A stretch of DNA of 32,104 nt. Origin: Candidatus Acidiferrales bacterium (GTDB lineage: Bacteria; Acidobacteriota; Terriglobia; Acidiferrales; UBA7541). This document shows, one piece after another, positions 23,408 to 30,714 of this stretch. A model generated the notes under the pieces. It was given only the letters and a program-made list of their open reading frames with translations. It was not told where the DNA came from and did not search any database. Position numbers and translations under genes: made by a program. The stretch is taken from contig JASHRN010000213.1 in the NCBI GenBank assembly GCA_030037335.1, forward strand, positions 1-32,104. The letters are read 5' to 3'. The first letter of the stretch is position 1. Each line of letters starts with the position of its first letter.

Positions 23408-24050
23408 AAAAGCAGTGGCTAGTGGCTAGTGGTTAGTGCTAGAAAAGCGTGAACCGTGATCCGTCTCCCGTGGCCCGTGAAAAGCAAAGGCGAACAATTT
23501 GCCCAGGAAGCGGCGCAAAGAGGCAAGGAGGCAGAGAGACAAAGAGGCAAGGAAGAAGCGACCACTTCGCGCGGGGGACAAGCGCGATAGGTACGAAGCA
23601 AGGATACTTTGCGCGCAAGGCGGTGCAAAGAGGAAGGATAACGAATCGAAGACGTTTGCTGTTACCGAGCACTCGTCGCTGAGCACTGACCACTGGTTTA
23701 TTTGAGAAGGACAACTGCGTCGAGGCGAGATCCTCCGGTAAACCCCACCGAAGTCCAGACGACGGACTTCGCTGCGCAGCAAAGGCGGGTACTTCGCGCG
23801 GGTGGAGCGCGCGAGCGGTTTGCGCGCAAGGCAGCGCAAAGAGGAAGAACACACAAATGCAAGACAGAGAGGCCGCAGAATTTCGCAGAAGACGCGAAGC
23901 TCTGCGCTACTACAGAAACGACCGGCCCATGAGCGCCGCGGGGTCAGCTTTTGCTAGCCACTCGCCACTAGTCGCCACTGGTTTACTCGCGGGGAGCACG
24001 AAAGCGGTTGCGCGCAAAACAGCGCAAAGAGGAAGAAACCGGCGAGACGA
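23408..24050. repeat. Repeat-rich tract between nuoI and the YpdA locus
   Basis: This gene-free tract has a GTGGCTAGTGGCTAGTGGTTAGTG tandem region at 23416-23440, three copies of a 30-bp unit TTGCGCGCAAGGCAGCGCAA plus AGAGGAAGAA (about 23608-23637, 23819-23848, 24008-24037), and two CACTCGCCACTAG/TGAGCACTGACCACTG stretches. It also has a diverged TCGAGGCGAGATCCT unit and an inverted GTAGCGCAGAGCTTCG copy (23895-23910). Its long ORFs on both strands are reading through these repeats. Confidence 0.65.
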
Positions 24051-24053
24051 GTT

Positions 24054-24226
24054 TTATTTTTGGCGGCGCGGCGACATCACAAGAGCCATGAGCAGACCAC
24101 ACGCCACAGCGCCAATCAGTCTGACCACCAAGGTCGAATGGGAATGGACAGAAACCAAAGAAGCAGCAACACGTACCAACGCCACGTAGCTGGTTTTTGG
24201 TCGTTCGGTTTTGCTGATTCTTCCAT
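24054..24226 (-). pseudogene. Frameshifted small two-helix membrane protein
   Basis: ATG 24226 lies 11 nt after the YpdA stop codon on the same strand. The first frame reads a hydrophilic head (MEESAKPNDQKPATWRW) and then a membrane helix (YVLLLLWFLSIP) before a stop after 35 residues. Another minus-strand frame directly continues with a second membrane helix (STLVVRLIGAVACGLLMALVM) and a basic tail SPRRQK ending TAA at 24056-24054. One base is missing relative to a continuous 57-residue protein. The coherence of both halves suggests a real gene with a recent frameshift, a sequencing error or, less likely, programmed frameshifting. Confidence 0.5.
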
Positions 24227-24237
24227 TTCAGTCGGGG

Positions 24238-25281
24238 CTATTCGCCAGGAGGGGCGACGGGGGCGGGTTCGCGGGGGCCTTCGCGACCGGCGATGGCGGC
24301 GATGATTTGGCGGCCGTGGAAGCGTCCATTCTCGATGAAAATTTCGCCGGTGTGGAGGCCGCCGACGAGGACTCCGGCGACGTAAATGCCGGGGACGTTG
24401 GTCTCGAGAGTTTCGAGATTAACGCGGGGCTTGCGCGTTTTGGCGTCGAGCTCGATGCCGGCGCTTTCGAGGAATTGAAAGTCGGGATGGTAGCCGGTCA
24501 TGGCGAAAGCGTGGAAAGCAGGCAGCGTTTCGGCGGACGAGCCGTGCTGTCCATTTTGGACGATGACTTTGCCGGGCTCGAAGCGCACGACTTTGGTGTT
24601 GAAGCGCGCGGTGATTTCGCCGGCTTTGATGCGATTTTCGATGTCGGGACGGACCCAGTATTTGAGGCTGCGGCCGAGTTCGGCTCCGCGATGAATGAGA
24701 GTGACGCGCGCGCCGCCGCGAAACAAATCGAGGGCAGCTTCGGCGGCGGAATTTTTTGCGCCGATGACGATGACGTCTTTATTCCAGTAGGGATGCGGAT
24801 CGGTGAAATAGTGCGAGACGTGCGGGAGATCTTCGCCGGGGACGTTGAGGAAATTCGGCAGATCGTAATAGCCGGTGGCGAGAATTAATTTTCGTGAATG
24901 ATATTCGTGCGGCGCGCCGTTGGCTTCTCGCGCTGCGACAACGAAAGTGACGTCGTGGCCGCTGACGCGTTCGACAAGCTGGTATTGCGCGACTTCGATG
25001 CCGTAGTGTTCGGCGGCGCGGCGATAGTATTTGAGGGCTTCGGCGCGCGTGGGCTTACCGCCGAGAGTGGTCATGGGAAGATCGCCGATTTCCATGCGTT
25101 CGGGAGTGGTGAAGAAAACCATGTTGGTCGGATAGTGATAGAGCGAGTTGCAGAGGCAGCCCTTGTCGATGACGAGCGGGCGAAGGCCGGCGCGTTTGGC
25201 TTCGATGGCGCAGGCGAGTCCGGTGGGGCCGGCGCCGATGCAGATGACGTCGTAAGTTGGATTGGCGTGCGCGGCGTTCAT
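24238..25281 (-). CDS. ypdA: YpdA-type FAD/NAD(P)-dependent disulfide reductase
   Basis: A 347-residue flavoprotein of the thioredoxin-reductase-like YpdA group. The FAD motif GAGPTGLACAIEAKRAG is at about 16-32, and the second dinucleotide motif VIGAKNSAAEAALDLFRGGARV at about 175-195. The segment KGCLCNSLYHYPTNMVFFTTPE is characteristic of YpdA. Known homologues reduce the disulfide form of bacillithiol with NADPH. A CxxC redox pair is absent apart from the CLC in the N-terminal segment. I start at ATG 25281; the longer frame to 25560 overlaps the divergently oriented reductase gene and reads repeat-free non-homologous sequence. The frameshifted mini-protein follows 11 nt downstream. Confidence 0.9.
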   Translation of the reverse strand: MNAAHANPTYDVICIGAGPTGLACAIEAKRAGLRPLVIDKGCLCNSLYHYPTNMVFFTTPERMEIGDLPMTTLGGKPTRAEALKYYRRAAEHYGIEVAQYQLVERVSGHDVTFVVAAREANGAPHEYHSRKLILATGYYDLPNFLNVPGEDLPHVSHYFTDPHPYWNKDVIVIGAKNSAAEAALDLFRGGARVTLIHRGAELGRSLKYWVRPDIENRIKAGEITARFNTKVVRFEPGKVIVQNGQHGSSAETLPAFHAFAMTGYHPDFQFLESAGIELDAKTRKPRVNLETLETNVPGIYVAGVLVGGLHTGEIFIENGRFHGRQIIAAIAGREGPREPAPVAPPGE

Positions 25282-25407
25282 TGGATTAGTGTGCGAGGGT
25301 TGCGAGGCGAATTCAACTGGGAATTGGCGGATGCGATTGTTAGGATGCGGAATTCGTCGGCAATGACAGCGCCGTCGAGGATATACAATCTGCGTTGAAG
25401 GGATTCC

Positions 25408-26097
25408 ATGTCGAAAGTTAAAGTGGCCGCGTTTTCCGTTTCGCTCGATGGCTTCGGCGCGGGTCCGCGCCAAGACATGCAGAATCCTATTGGCGTGCGC
25501 GGTCTCGAATTGCACGCATGGGTGTTCAAGACGGAAACATTCCAGCAGATGATTCGCCAAAGCGACGAGATGCGCGAGATGGAAACATTCCAGAAGATGA
25601 CTCGCGAAAGTGGTGGCGGGCGCGGCATCGATAACGATTTCATTGCTGCCTCGTTTGAGAATGTGGGCGCGTATATCATCGGCCGCAACATGTTTGGCCC
25701 GGTGCGCGGGCCATGGAAAGATGATTCATGGAAGGGATGGTGGGGCGCTAATCCTCCCTTCCATGCTCCCGTTTTTGTGCTGACGCATCACGCGCGCGCA
25801 AGCCTCGAAATGGAAGGTGGCACGACGTTCCACTTCATTACCGACGGCCCGGACTCCGCTCTGAGCAAGGCAAAAGCTGCGGCTAAGGACAAAGAAATTC
25901 GAATCGGGGGCGTTTCCGTGATTCGTCAGTATCTGCTCTCCGGCCAGATCGATGAAATGCACTTGGCTGTGCCCCCGGTGCTTTTAGGCGCGGGAGAAGC
26001 TCTATTTCACGGCATAAACCTTCATCAACTGGGCTACAAGCCTGTGAAGGTCGTTGCTGGAGAGAATGCGACTCACGTGATTATCAAGAAAAGTTGA
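25408..26097 (+). CDS. Dihydrofolate reductase/RibD-C family protein
   Basis: A 229-residue member of the RibD C-terminal domain family (NADPH-binding reductase fold). Motifs: AAFSVSLDGFGAGP at the N-terminus, the GRNMFGPVRGPW segment, WWGANPPFHAPVFVLTHHARASLEMEGGTTFHFITDG, RIGGVSVIRQYLLSGQIDEMHL and PVLLGAGEALF. Natural substrates of this subgroup are unknown. The region between residues 42 and 73 contains two near copies of a 16-residue unit (TETFQQMIRQ / METFQKMTRE), apparently an in-frame tandem duplication of 48 bp. It starts at ATG 25408, divergent from ypdA with 126 bp between start codons. Confidence 0.88.
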   Translation: MSKVKVAAFSVSLDGFGAGPRQDMQNPIGVRGLELHAWVFKTETFQQMIRQSDEMREMETFQKMTRESGGGRGIDNDFIAASFENVGAYIIGRNMFGPVRGPWKDDSWKGWWGANPPFHAPVFVLTHHARASLEMEGGTTFHFITDGPDSALSKAKAAAKDKEIRIGGVSVIRQYLLSGQIDEMHLAVPPVLLGAGEALFHGINLHQLGYKPVKVVAGENATHVIIKKS

Positions 26098-26543
26098 TTG
26101 GCGAAAACTCGCGGAGCCGAGCCAGCGGAACATCAACAGCAATCTTTCACAAGAGCACAAACGTCGCCGGGATGGCATGCGAGCGAAGTTGTGACTACAC
26201 GCGCCTGCCTGCGGCGGGCAGGCAAGAAGACTGCGCAATAGGAAGAGAGTCAAACTGCGTAATTTATGGCTGAGCTGAAGTTCAGCCCTCCTGAAAAAGC
26301 TGGCGCGGTATGCGAGGGAGGCGAAGCGGACAGAGGCAGCCAGGATGTCCTACTTTGACAGACCCCCAGTTGGACCGAAAAAAGCAGGTCCCTCACCACG
26401 ACCGCGCAACAGCAGCGCAAATTCAACTGGTGGGGGCGATAGCGAGATCGTTCGACCTGCGCTTCGATGATGTTGTTCTCCTGATCTCGTTGTTGTTCGA
26501 GCGATTCCTGGGGCGGATTATACGCGCTGGAAAGAAGTGGAAG
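26098..26543. other. Gene-free spacer
   Basis: I see no supported gene. It carries the GCCTGCCTGCGGCGGGCAGG repeat (26203-26249), a GGCTGAGCTGAAGTTCAGCC palindrome (26268-26287), and a half unit of the GGGATCTGC-type element (about 26382-26393, AGCAGGTCCCTCACC). Confidence 0.5.
26203..26249. repeat. Direct repeat, left copy (sigma-factor locus)
   Basis: Starts GCCTGCCTGCGGCGGGCAGG, then CAAGAAGACTGCGCAATAGG and a GAGAG end. A near-identical block is at 27815-27859. Each copy contains a G/C palindrome (GCCTGCC...GGCAGGC). The two copies bracket the sigma factor locus. Confidence 0.75.
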
Positions 26544-27158
26544 TTATCTCCCAATAATGCCCTTCACGATCCTTTCTGCTTCGCGCTTTGTGAAGTTACC
26601 GGTGATTTGCGCATCGTCAGCAATTGTTCCGGCAAGCACCGGAGCCATGGTTACTCGCCCATCGATGAGGAATGCAACAGGTCTACCTATGTGGCTTGCG
26701 GTAGCCGCGCGCATTCTTTTGGCCGCCGATGTCTTAAACCCGATGCTGACATCATAGAAGTTGCCATCGGGAACGACCCGGGCTGACGCTATGTCGGCGT
26801 TACTTGCAAGAACTTCCGTATGCAGGTAAATCGGCTGGCCCTTTCCGGCTATTTTCACCTCACGTAATCCCGGAGCAGGCCGATCTTCCGCCAGCCGCAT
26901 CTCAAAGCGAACTGCGGCGTGTACGTCGAGAATACGGGGAGACCACACTCGCTCGCCGAGAAATAGGACAACAATTACGGCGGCAGCCAAGAATGCAAAA
27001 AGTCTCACGCTCGACTTACGGGTCGCCTTCTCTGAGGGCTTAGCAATTGAGGCCGCAGCGAGAAGCGCTGCCCGTTGAACATTACGGTGCTGCAAGGAAA
27101 GGCCTGGCTCACTTCGCAGCGGATCGGCACTCCGCAAAAGCTCTTTGACGTTGGTCAT
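26544..27158 (-). CDS. Membrane-anchored SecD P1-head-like protein, partner of ECF sigma factor
   Basis: A 204-residue protein whose ATG overlaps the sigma factor stop (ATGA). The N-terminal 50 residues are cytoplasmic and polar. They are followed by one membrane helix (LFAFLAAAVIVVLFLG, about 53-68) and an external domain (about 80-204). That domain resembles the first periplasmic head of SecD: PIYLHTEVLASNADIASARVVPDG, SIGFKTSAAKRMRAATASHIGRPVAFLIDGRVTMAPVL and QITGNFTKREAERIVKGI. The topology and operon position are those of an anti-sigma factor, but no zinc (HxxxCxxC) anti-sigma motif is visible, so its inhibitory role is inference. It starts at ATG 27158; the longer frame runs antisense-like into the sigma gene. 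Confidence 0.85.
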   Translation of the reverse strand: MTNVKELLRSADPLRSEPGLSLQHRNVQRAALLAAASIAKPSEKATRKSSVRLFAFLAAAVIVVLFLGERVWSPRILDVHAAVRFEMRLAEDRPAPGLREVKIAGKGQPIYLHTEVLASNADIASARVVPDGNFYDVSIGFKTSAAKRMRAATASHIGRPVAFLIDGRVTMAPVLAGTIADDAQITGNFTKREAERIVKGIIGR

Positions 27159-27703
27159 TTTGTATGTCCTTCGCAAGGTTCGAGTGCATGCATCAGTTCG
27201 CGTCTGCCCATCGAGAGATGCCAACGGACGGTAATTACGCTGATCCCAAGAAGAGAAGCAATTACGGGAATGGACAGCTCCTCCAATTGATGCATGACGA
27301 TTATCGCGCGGCGCCGCGGGGACAAAATTTCGAGCGCTTGCCACACAGCATTTTGGGCGATTAGTGTTGGTTCAAATTCTTGACGGTTAGGCGCGAGAGA
27401 CACTTTGCTGTCGTGACGCTTGCGCGCCGATGCTTTGCGCCACTGGTCACGACGTGTATTGACCAGGACACGGACTAACCATGCTTCTTCGTGAGTTAGG
27501 CTGTCCGGTATGGGCTTGGCTGACCTAGTAGCTTTTAGAAATGTTTCCTGGACCAAGTCGAGAGCGTCATCAGTGGTCGCAGAGAGCCTTCTCGCCAATC
27601 GATAGAGCCGATCGTAATGAGCGTCGAAGAGGGCCGCGAGACGTTCGGTTGGGTCGGCCGCCTCCGCAGATGGAAAGCTACGGACAAGTTCGATGCTATT
27701 CAT
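27155..27703 (-). CDS. ECF-type RNA polymerase sigma factor
   Basis: A 182-residue sigma-70 family protein of the extracytoplasmic function group. Region 2 (about 20-90) reads LAALFDAHYDRLYRLARRLSATTDDALDLVQETFLKATRS and region 4 (about 115-170) contains WQALEILSPRRRAIIVMHQLEELSIPVIASLLGISVITVRWHLSMGRRELMHAL with a helix-turn-helix. No region 3 is present. The next gene overlaps by four bases and is likely co-regulated. A weak AGGG before ATG 27703 serves as ribosome-binding site. The regulon is not visible. Confidence 0.93.
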   Translation of the reverse strand: MNSIELVRSFPSAEAADPTERLAALFDAHYDRLYRLARRLSATTDDALDLVQETFLKATRSAKPIPDSLTHEEAWLVRVLVNTRRDQWRKASARKRHDSKVSLAPNRQEFEPTLIAQNAVWQALEILSPRRRAIIVMHQLEELSIPVIASLLGISVITVRWHLSMGRRELMHALEPCEGHTK

Positions 27704-28461
27704 ATCTACCCTGTTAAACGTGTGACGGCTCTATTATGTTGGTCCTTGGAACAATTGACAGCCCTGTTGGCAGGTTCTTTACGGCGAAGCTACAGCGAAA
27801 CCAGTGATACTGGAGCCTGCCTGCGGCGGGCAGGCAAGAAGGCTGCGCGATAGGAGAGAATCGAAGGACACAACTCGGGGCTGATACGAAATTGACGGCT
27901 ACTGAATCATGGTTGTCAAAACCAAAAAGCGCCGAGGCGAGATTCTTCGCAGCGCAAAGAACGCTTGCTCAGAATGACAGCGAAAGGCAAAAGCGGGCGA
28001 ACGGCGATTGCTATGCGACGAGGATGATGACGCGAGGACGCGATGCGAATGCATCGCGGGCAAGCCCTGCCCCTACGAAATGCGAAACGACCCACCCTTT
28101 GCAACAGCGACAAGGATGGAACACGCGAACAAGGACTTCGCGCTGCGCTGCGCGAATGGGCGCAGCCCTTCGACGCTCAGGGTGAACAAGCAGCGCCCCT
28201 ACGAAAACACCATGCTCAAGAAACACGTATGGGAACCTGAAAGGAAAAGCAGGTCTCACCGTGATCGCGCGACATTTCCATGCTGGCCGCTTGCCGCGGC
28301 CCCGCACGCTGGGTTCGGAATGACAAGATAAAAGCAAAGGCTCCCACCCTTTGCAACAACGGCAAAGGACGGGGCACCCGTTTTGGAGGCTCGAGGTTAG
28401 AGGCTGGAAGCTGGAAAGATAAGGAGGAGTCCCACCCTTCGCAGAGAACGCTCAACGACTG
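27704..28461. repeat. Gene-free spacer with dispersed repeats
   Basis: About 760 bases without a supported gene. It holds the right GCCTGCCTGCGGCGGGCAGG copy (27815-27859), a GCCGAGGCGAGATTCTTCG...CTCAGAATGACAG unit (about 27930-27980), GCCCCTACGAAA motifs (about 28068 and 28195), two CCCACCCTTTGCAACAACGG-type stretches (about 28090, 28345), and an AGCAGGTCTCACC...CGCTGGGTTCGGAATGACA unit (28248-28325). ORFs on both strands are artefacts of these repeats. Confidence 0.6.
27815..27859. repeat. Direct repeat, right copy (sigma-factor locus)
   Basis: Near copy of 26203-26249, ending AGGAGAGAA instead of AGGAAGAGAG. Confidence 0.75.
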
Positions 28462-29481
28462 TCAGCGGGTGGCCTGAACGTCGAGCCCTTTATCAGCTTG
28501 TTGCAGAGATGGAGAGCGCATTGCGAGGTATGCGGCCACAAGCCCCCAAAGGTACATTGCGCCCAGGGCAGCAAAGCAAACTTTGGCGAGCAGCAGGTAA
28601 CGGTCAACTAATTGGACAACGGACCAGCCGTACATTCCAGTGAGCAAGGTGGGGTCAGACAAGTTTCCGCCCTCGATCTGGCCGAATGGGAGATTCTCCC
28701 AAGGGCTGGACCACAATCTGTAGACGTGCATGAAGGCCAGCGCACCGATGAGCAGCAACGCCCAGCGCAAGCCCGAACTTTTGTAGAGCGCGCTGTTGCG
28801 AGGAGCGTAGAACGCTGCCATCAGGATGGTGGCCAGCACCATGGCGCCGCCGTCTCCGGCAAAAACAACGAGAGCGCCCTGCATGATAGCGGGCGCGCTG
28901 AGGAGGTTGATTTGCAAGAGGAGCACTGCGGCCGCGGCGCAAAGCCATCCCCAACGGCGCGCCTTCCAGGCGAGGAATCCGCCGAAGATGAGGCCGCCCA
29001 TCACGAACAGAACGATGAACCACGATTTGGTTTGGCCGATCATGGTGAACCAGAACGTAGGGATGGCCCAGCGGCCTACAAGCCAGGCAGTGATGGCGTG
29101 GCCGCATTCGTGGACGACCATGGCCAGCATGTTGGCGACCACGCGAAAGCCGGTGGCCGTCAACCAGCGCGCAAGGAGGAGTGCCAGCGGCAGCGCGAGC
29201 AGGCGATACTTGAATTCCGTGGCGGGCGATGTATCTGCGGAGGAGAGCTCTGCATCGAGGGATGCTGCAAGGGACGAAACGAGGTCCGAGGCCACTTGGG
29301 GGTTGGCTGGATCTGTGAGCGCTGGCGCGCCGGGCGGTTTCGGGAGCACTTCGGAAACCGGGGGAGGATCGGGAGCCGGGGAAACGTCCACGGTCGGCTG
29401 GTATTTCGAGAAGACAATTCCGCATTTGAGACACTCAGTCGTCTGCAGCGGATGATCGAATTGGCATTTTGGGCAGCGCAT
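28462..29481 (-). CDS. M50-like membrane zinc protease with N-terminal zinc ribbon
   Basis: A 339-residue multi-pass protein from ATG 29481. Residues 2-20 form a zinc-ribbon pair (CPKCQFDHPLQTTECLKCG). A proline/serine-rich cytoplasmic linker runs to about 90. Six or so hydrophobic segments follow. The first contains an HExxH motif (MVVHECGHAITAW, HECGH at 124-128), which is typical of intramembrane site-2 proteases. A later helix carries GDGGAMVL, which may supply the second metal-binding residue, though the usual NPDG motif is not seen. Substrates and partners are unknown. Frame extension upstream to 29514 is possible but adds an N-terminus without the zinc ribbon at its start. Confidence 0.78.
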   Translation of the reverse strand: MRCPKCQFDHPLQTTECLKCGIVFSKYQPTVDVSPAPDPPPVSEVLPKPPGAPALTDPANPQVASDLVSSLAASLDAELSSADTSPATEFKYRLLALPLALLLARWLTATGFRVVANMLAMVVHECGHAITAWLVGRWAIPTFWFTMIGQTKSWFIVLFVMGGLIFGGFLAWKARRWGWLCAAAAVLLLQINLLSAPAIMQGALVVFAGDGGAMVLATILMAAFYAPRNSALYKSSGLRWALLLIGALAFMHVYRLWSSPWENLPFGQIEGGNLSDPTLLTGMYGWSVVQLVDRYLLLAKVCFAALGAMYLWGLVAAYLAMRSPSLQQADKGLDVQATR

Positions 29482-29913
29482 CGTGGCCGCTTGCCTCAGT
29501 ATGGTCAAGATCACGCGATGGCAGGGAGAAGATAAGCTTTCTGTTCACTAAAGATAATCACGAGATGCTCGGGCGATCGGAACGAGAGGGCAATCTGGTT
29601 TTGGAAAATTTTGGCGAATCGCGGTATGCTCGGCGCATGCGACATCTGGTCGCCATCGGCAGCCATGCCGAGAAGGAGGTGATCCAGTGAGGTACTGGTT
29701 ACGTTGACGCAGTAGAGGAGGCGCTTGTGAGTTTGCCGGGCGCCTCTCTCCTTTTGGGTCGACCGCTTCCCTTCTGCGTCGGGCACTATAACAACTTGCA
29801 TTTTTTGCTTGCAACGCGCGCACCACTTCCACTACATTTACGCCAACTTATTGTGGGCGGTGGCGGAGGGCGTCTACCTGTAGCCCTGGCGTTGCCAAAG
29901 GAGTGGCAGCCGT
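29482..29913 (+). other. Spacer and leader region upstream of parA
   Basis: The left part (29482-29600) is plain. A possible promoter (TTGGAA at about 29601, 18-bp spacer, TATGCT at 29625) precedes the mini-ORF cluster at 29637-29780 listed separately. The remainder to 29913 is a T/A- and C-rich leader with TTGCATTTTTTGCTTGCAA near 29799-29817. A longer frame from GTG 29727 continues into parA in the wrong frame. Confidence 0.45.
29637..29780 (+). promoter_or_regulatory. Leader with two coupled mini-ORFs, extended anti-16S sequence and nested hairpin
   Basis: ATG 29637 opens MRHLVAIGSHAEKEVIQ, stop at 29688-29690. Its 3' end contains AAGGAGGTGATCCAG (29673-29687), which is complementary over 15 nt to the conserved 3' tail of 16S rRNA. 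A GTG at 29687, overlapping the stop as GTGA, opens the hexapeptide MRYWLR (stop 29705-29707) at the correct distance from that sequence. It is followed by an inverted repeat: GACGCAG (29706-29712) with CTGCGTC (29774-29780), and inside it GAGGCGC (29718-29724) with GCGCCTC (29740-29746). The arrangement could act as a translation-coupled leader for parA-parB, or be a small RNA; neither has direct support. Confidence 0.4.
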
Positions 29914-30714
29914 TTGACGAGCATCCTGGCGATTGCCAACCAAAAAGGCGGGGTGGGAAAAACGACGACCGCTATCAACCTGGCAGCGGCGATTGCGCTG
30001 CGGAAGAAACGAACCCTCCTCATCGATCTCGATCCACAATCCAACGCTTCGATTGCCTTTCTCGATCAGGCGGATATTCAGCTTTCGATGTTCGACATTT
30101 TTGCGGACCGCGCACCGGAAATGGCGAAAGTGATTCGCGCGACGAAGGACCCGAATCTTTTTCTGGCGCCGGCGAAGCTTTCGCTGGCGCGGCTGGAGCA
30201 GCAGTTGGCGGGGCAGTTCGACGCGCCGTATAAGCTGAAGGATTCGCTGACGCCGGTTCTGAAGGATTACGACTACGTGGTGATGGACACGCCTCCGGCG
30301 CTGGGAATTTTGACGGTGAATGCGCTGGTGGCGGCGACGCATTTGATTGTGCCGATTCAGGCGGCGTATTTTGCGATTGAAGGGACTGACGATTTGCTGG
30401 AAACATATGCGCGGATTCGCTCGCGGCCGAATCCGAATTTGAAAGTTCTCGGCGTGGTGATCACGCTTTTTGACCGGCGCACGAATATCTCGCGGGACAC
30501 GCACGAGCAGATTCGCGCGGTGTTTGGCGACGCGCTTTTCAAAACGCGCATCAGCAAGAATGTCCGGCTCGAGGAAAGCCCAGCCTACAAAGAAACGATT
30601 TTCACGTTCGCGCCCAAATCCCCAGGCGCAGAAGAATACAAGAAGCTTTCTATGGAGGTTATCCAACGTGTCGAAGCGGATCGGGTTGCCAGTCACTCTC
30701 AAGATGCGGCATGA
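29914..30714 (+). CDS. parA: ParA family partition ATPase
   Basis: A 266-residue Walker-type ATPase. Deviant Walker A (NQKGGVGKTTTAINLA, residues 9-24) and ATP-binding DLDPQSNAS near 38-46 are typical of ParA/Soj, followed by YVVMDTPPALG and VPIQAAYFAIEG. It starts TTG 29914, with AAGGAG (29898-29903) at 10 nt. ParA forms nucleotide-dependent patterns on DNA and is activated by ParB. parB begins inside the 3' end of this gene (47-bp overlap), giving tight coupling. No rsmG, mnmG or origin genes are near. Confidence 0.94.
   Translation: MTSILAIANQKGGVGKTTTAINLAAAIALRKKRTLLIDLDPQSNASIAFLDQADIQLSMFDIFADRAPEMAKVIRATKDPNLFLAPAKLSLARLEQQLAGQFDAPYKLKDSLTPVLKDYDYVVMDTPPALGILTVNALVAATHLIVPIQAAYFAIEGTDDLLETYARIRSRPNPNLKVLGVVITLFDRRTNISRDTHEQIRAVFGDALFKTRISKNVRLEESPAYKETIFTFAPKSPGAEEYKKLSMEVIQRVEADRVASHSQDAA

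Noticed and set aside
23426-23854. Overlapping ORFs of 137-142 aa in the nuoI-ypdA spacer
   Set aside because: Composed of tandem and dispersed repeats, without domain, signal or ribosome-binding site.
25282-25560. Upstream extension of the YpdA frame to 25560
   Set aside because: The extension overlaps the divergent reductase gene antisense and does not resemble YpdA proteins; the canonical FAD motif follows ATG 25281.
29673-29687. 15 nt complementary to the 16S 3' end considered as a 16S rRNA fragment on the minus strand
   Set aside because: No 16S sequence continues on either side of the 15 nt, so it is not an rRNA remnant.
29727-30233. Frame from GTG 29727 with GAGGAGG upstream considered as a real gene
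   Set aside because: Its second half lies out of frame inside parA and the first half shows no domain; GAGGAGG is better explained as part of the hairpin stem.
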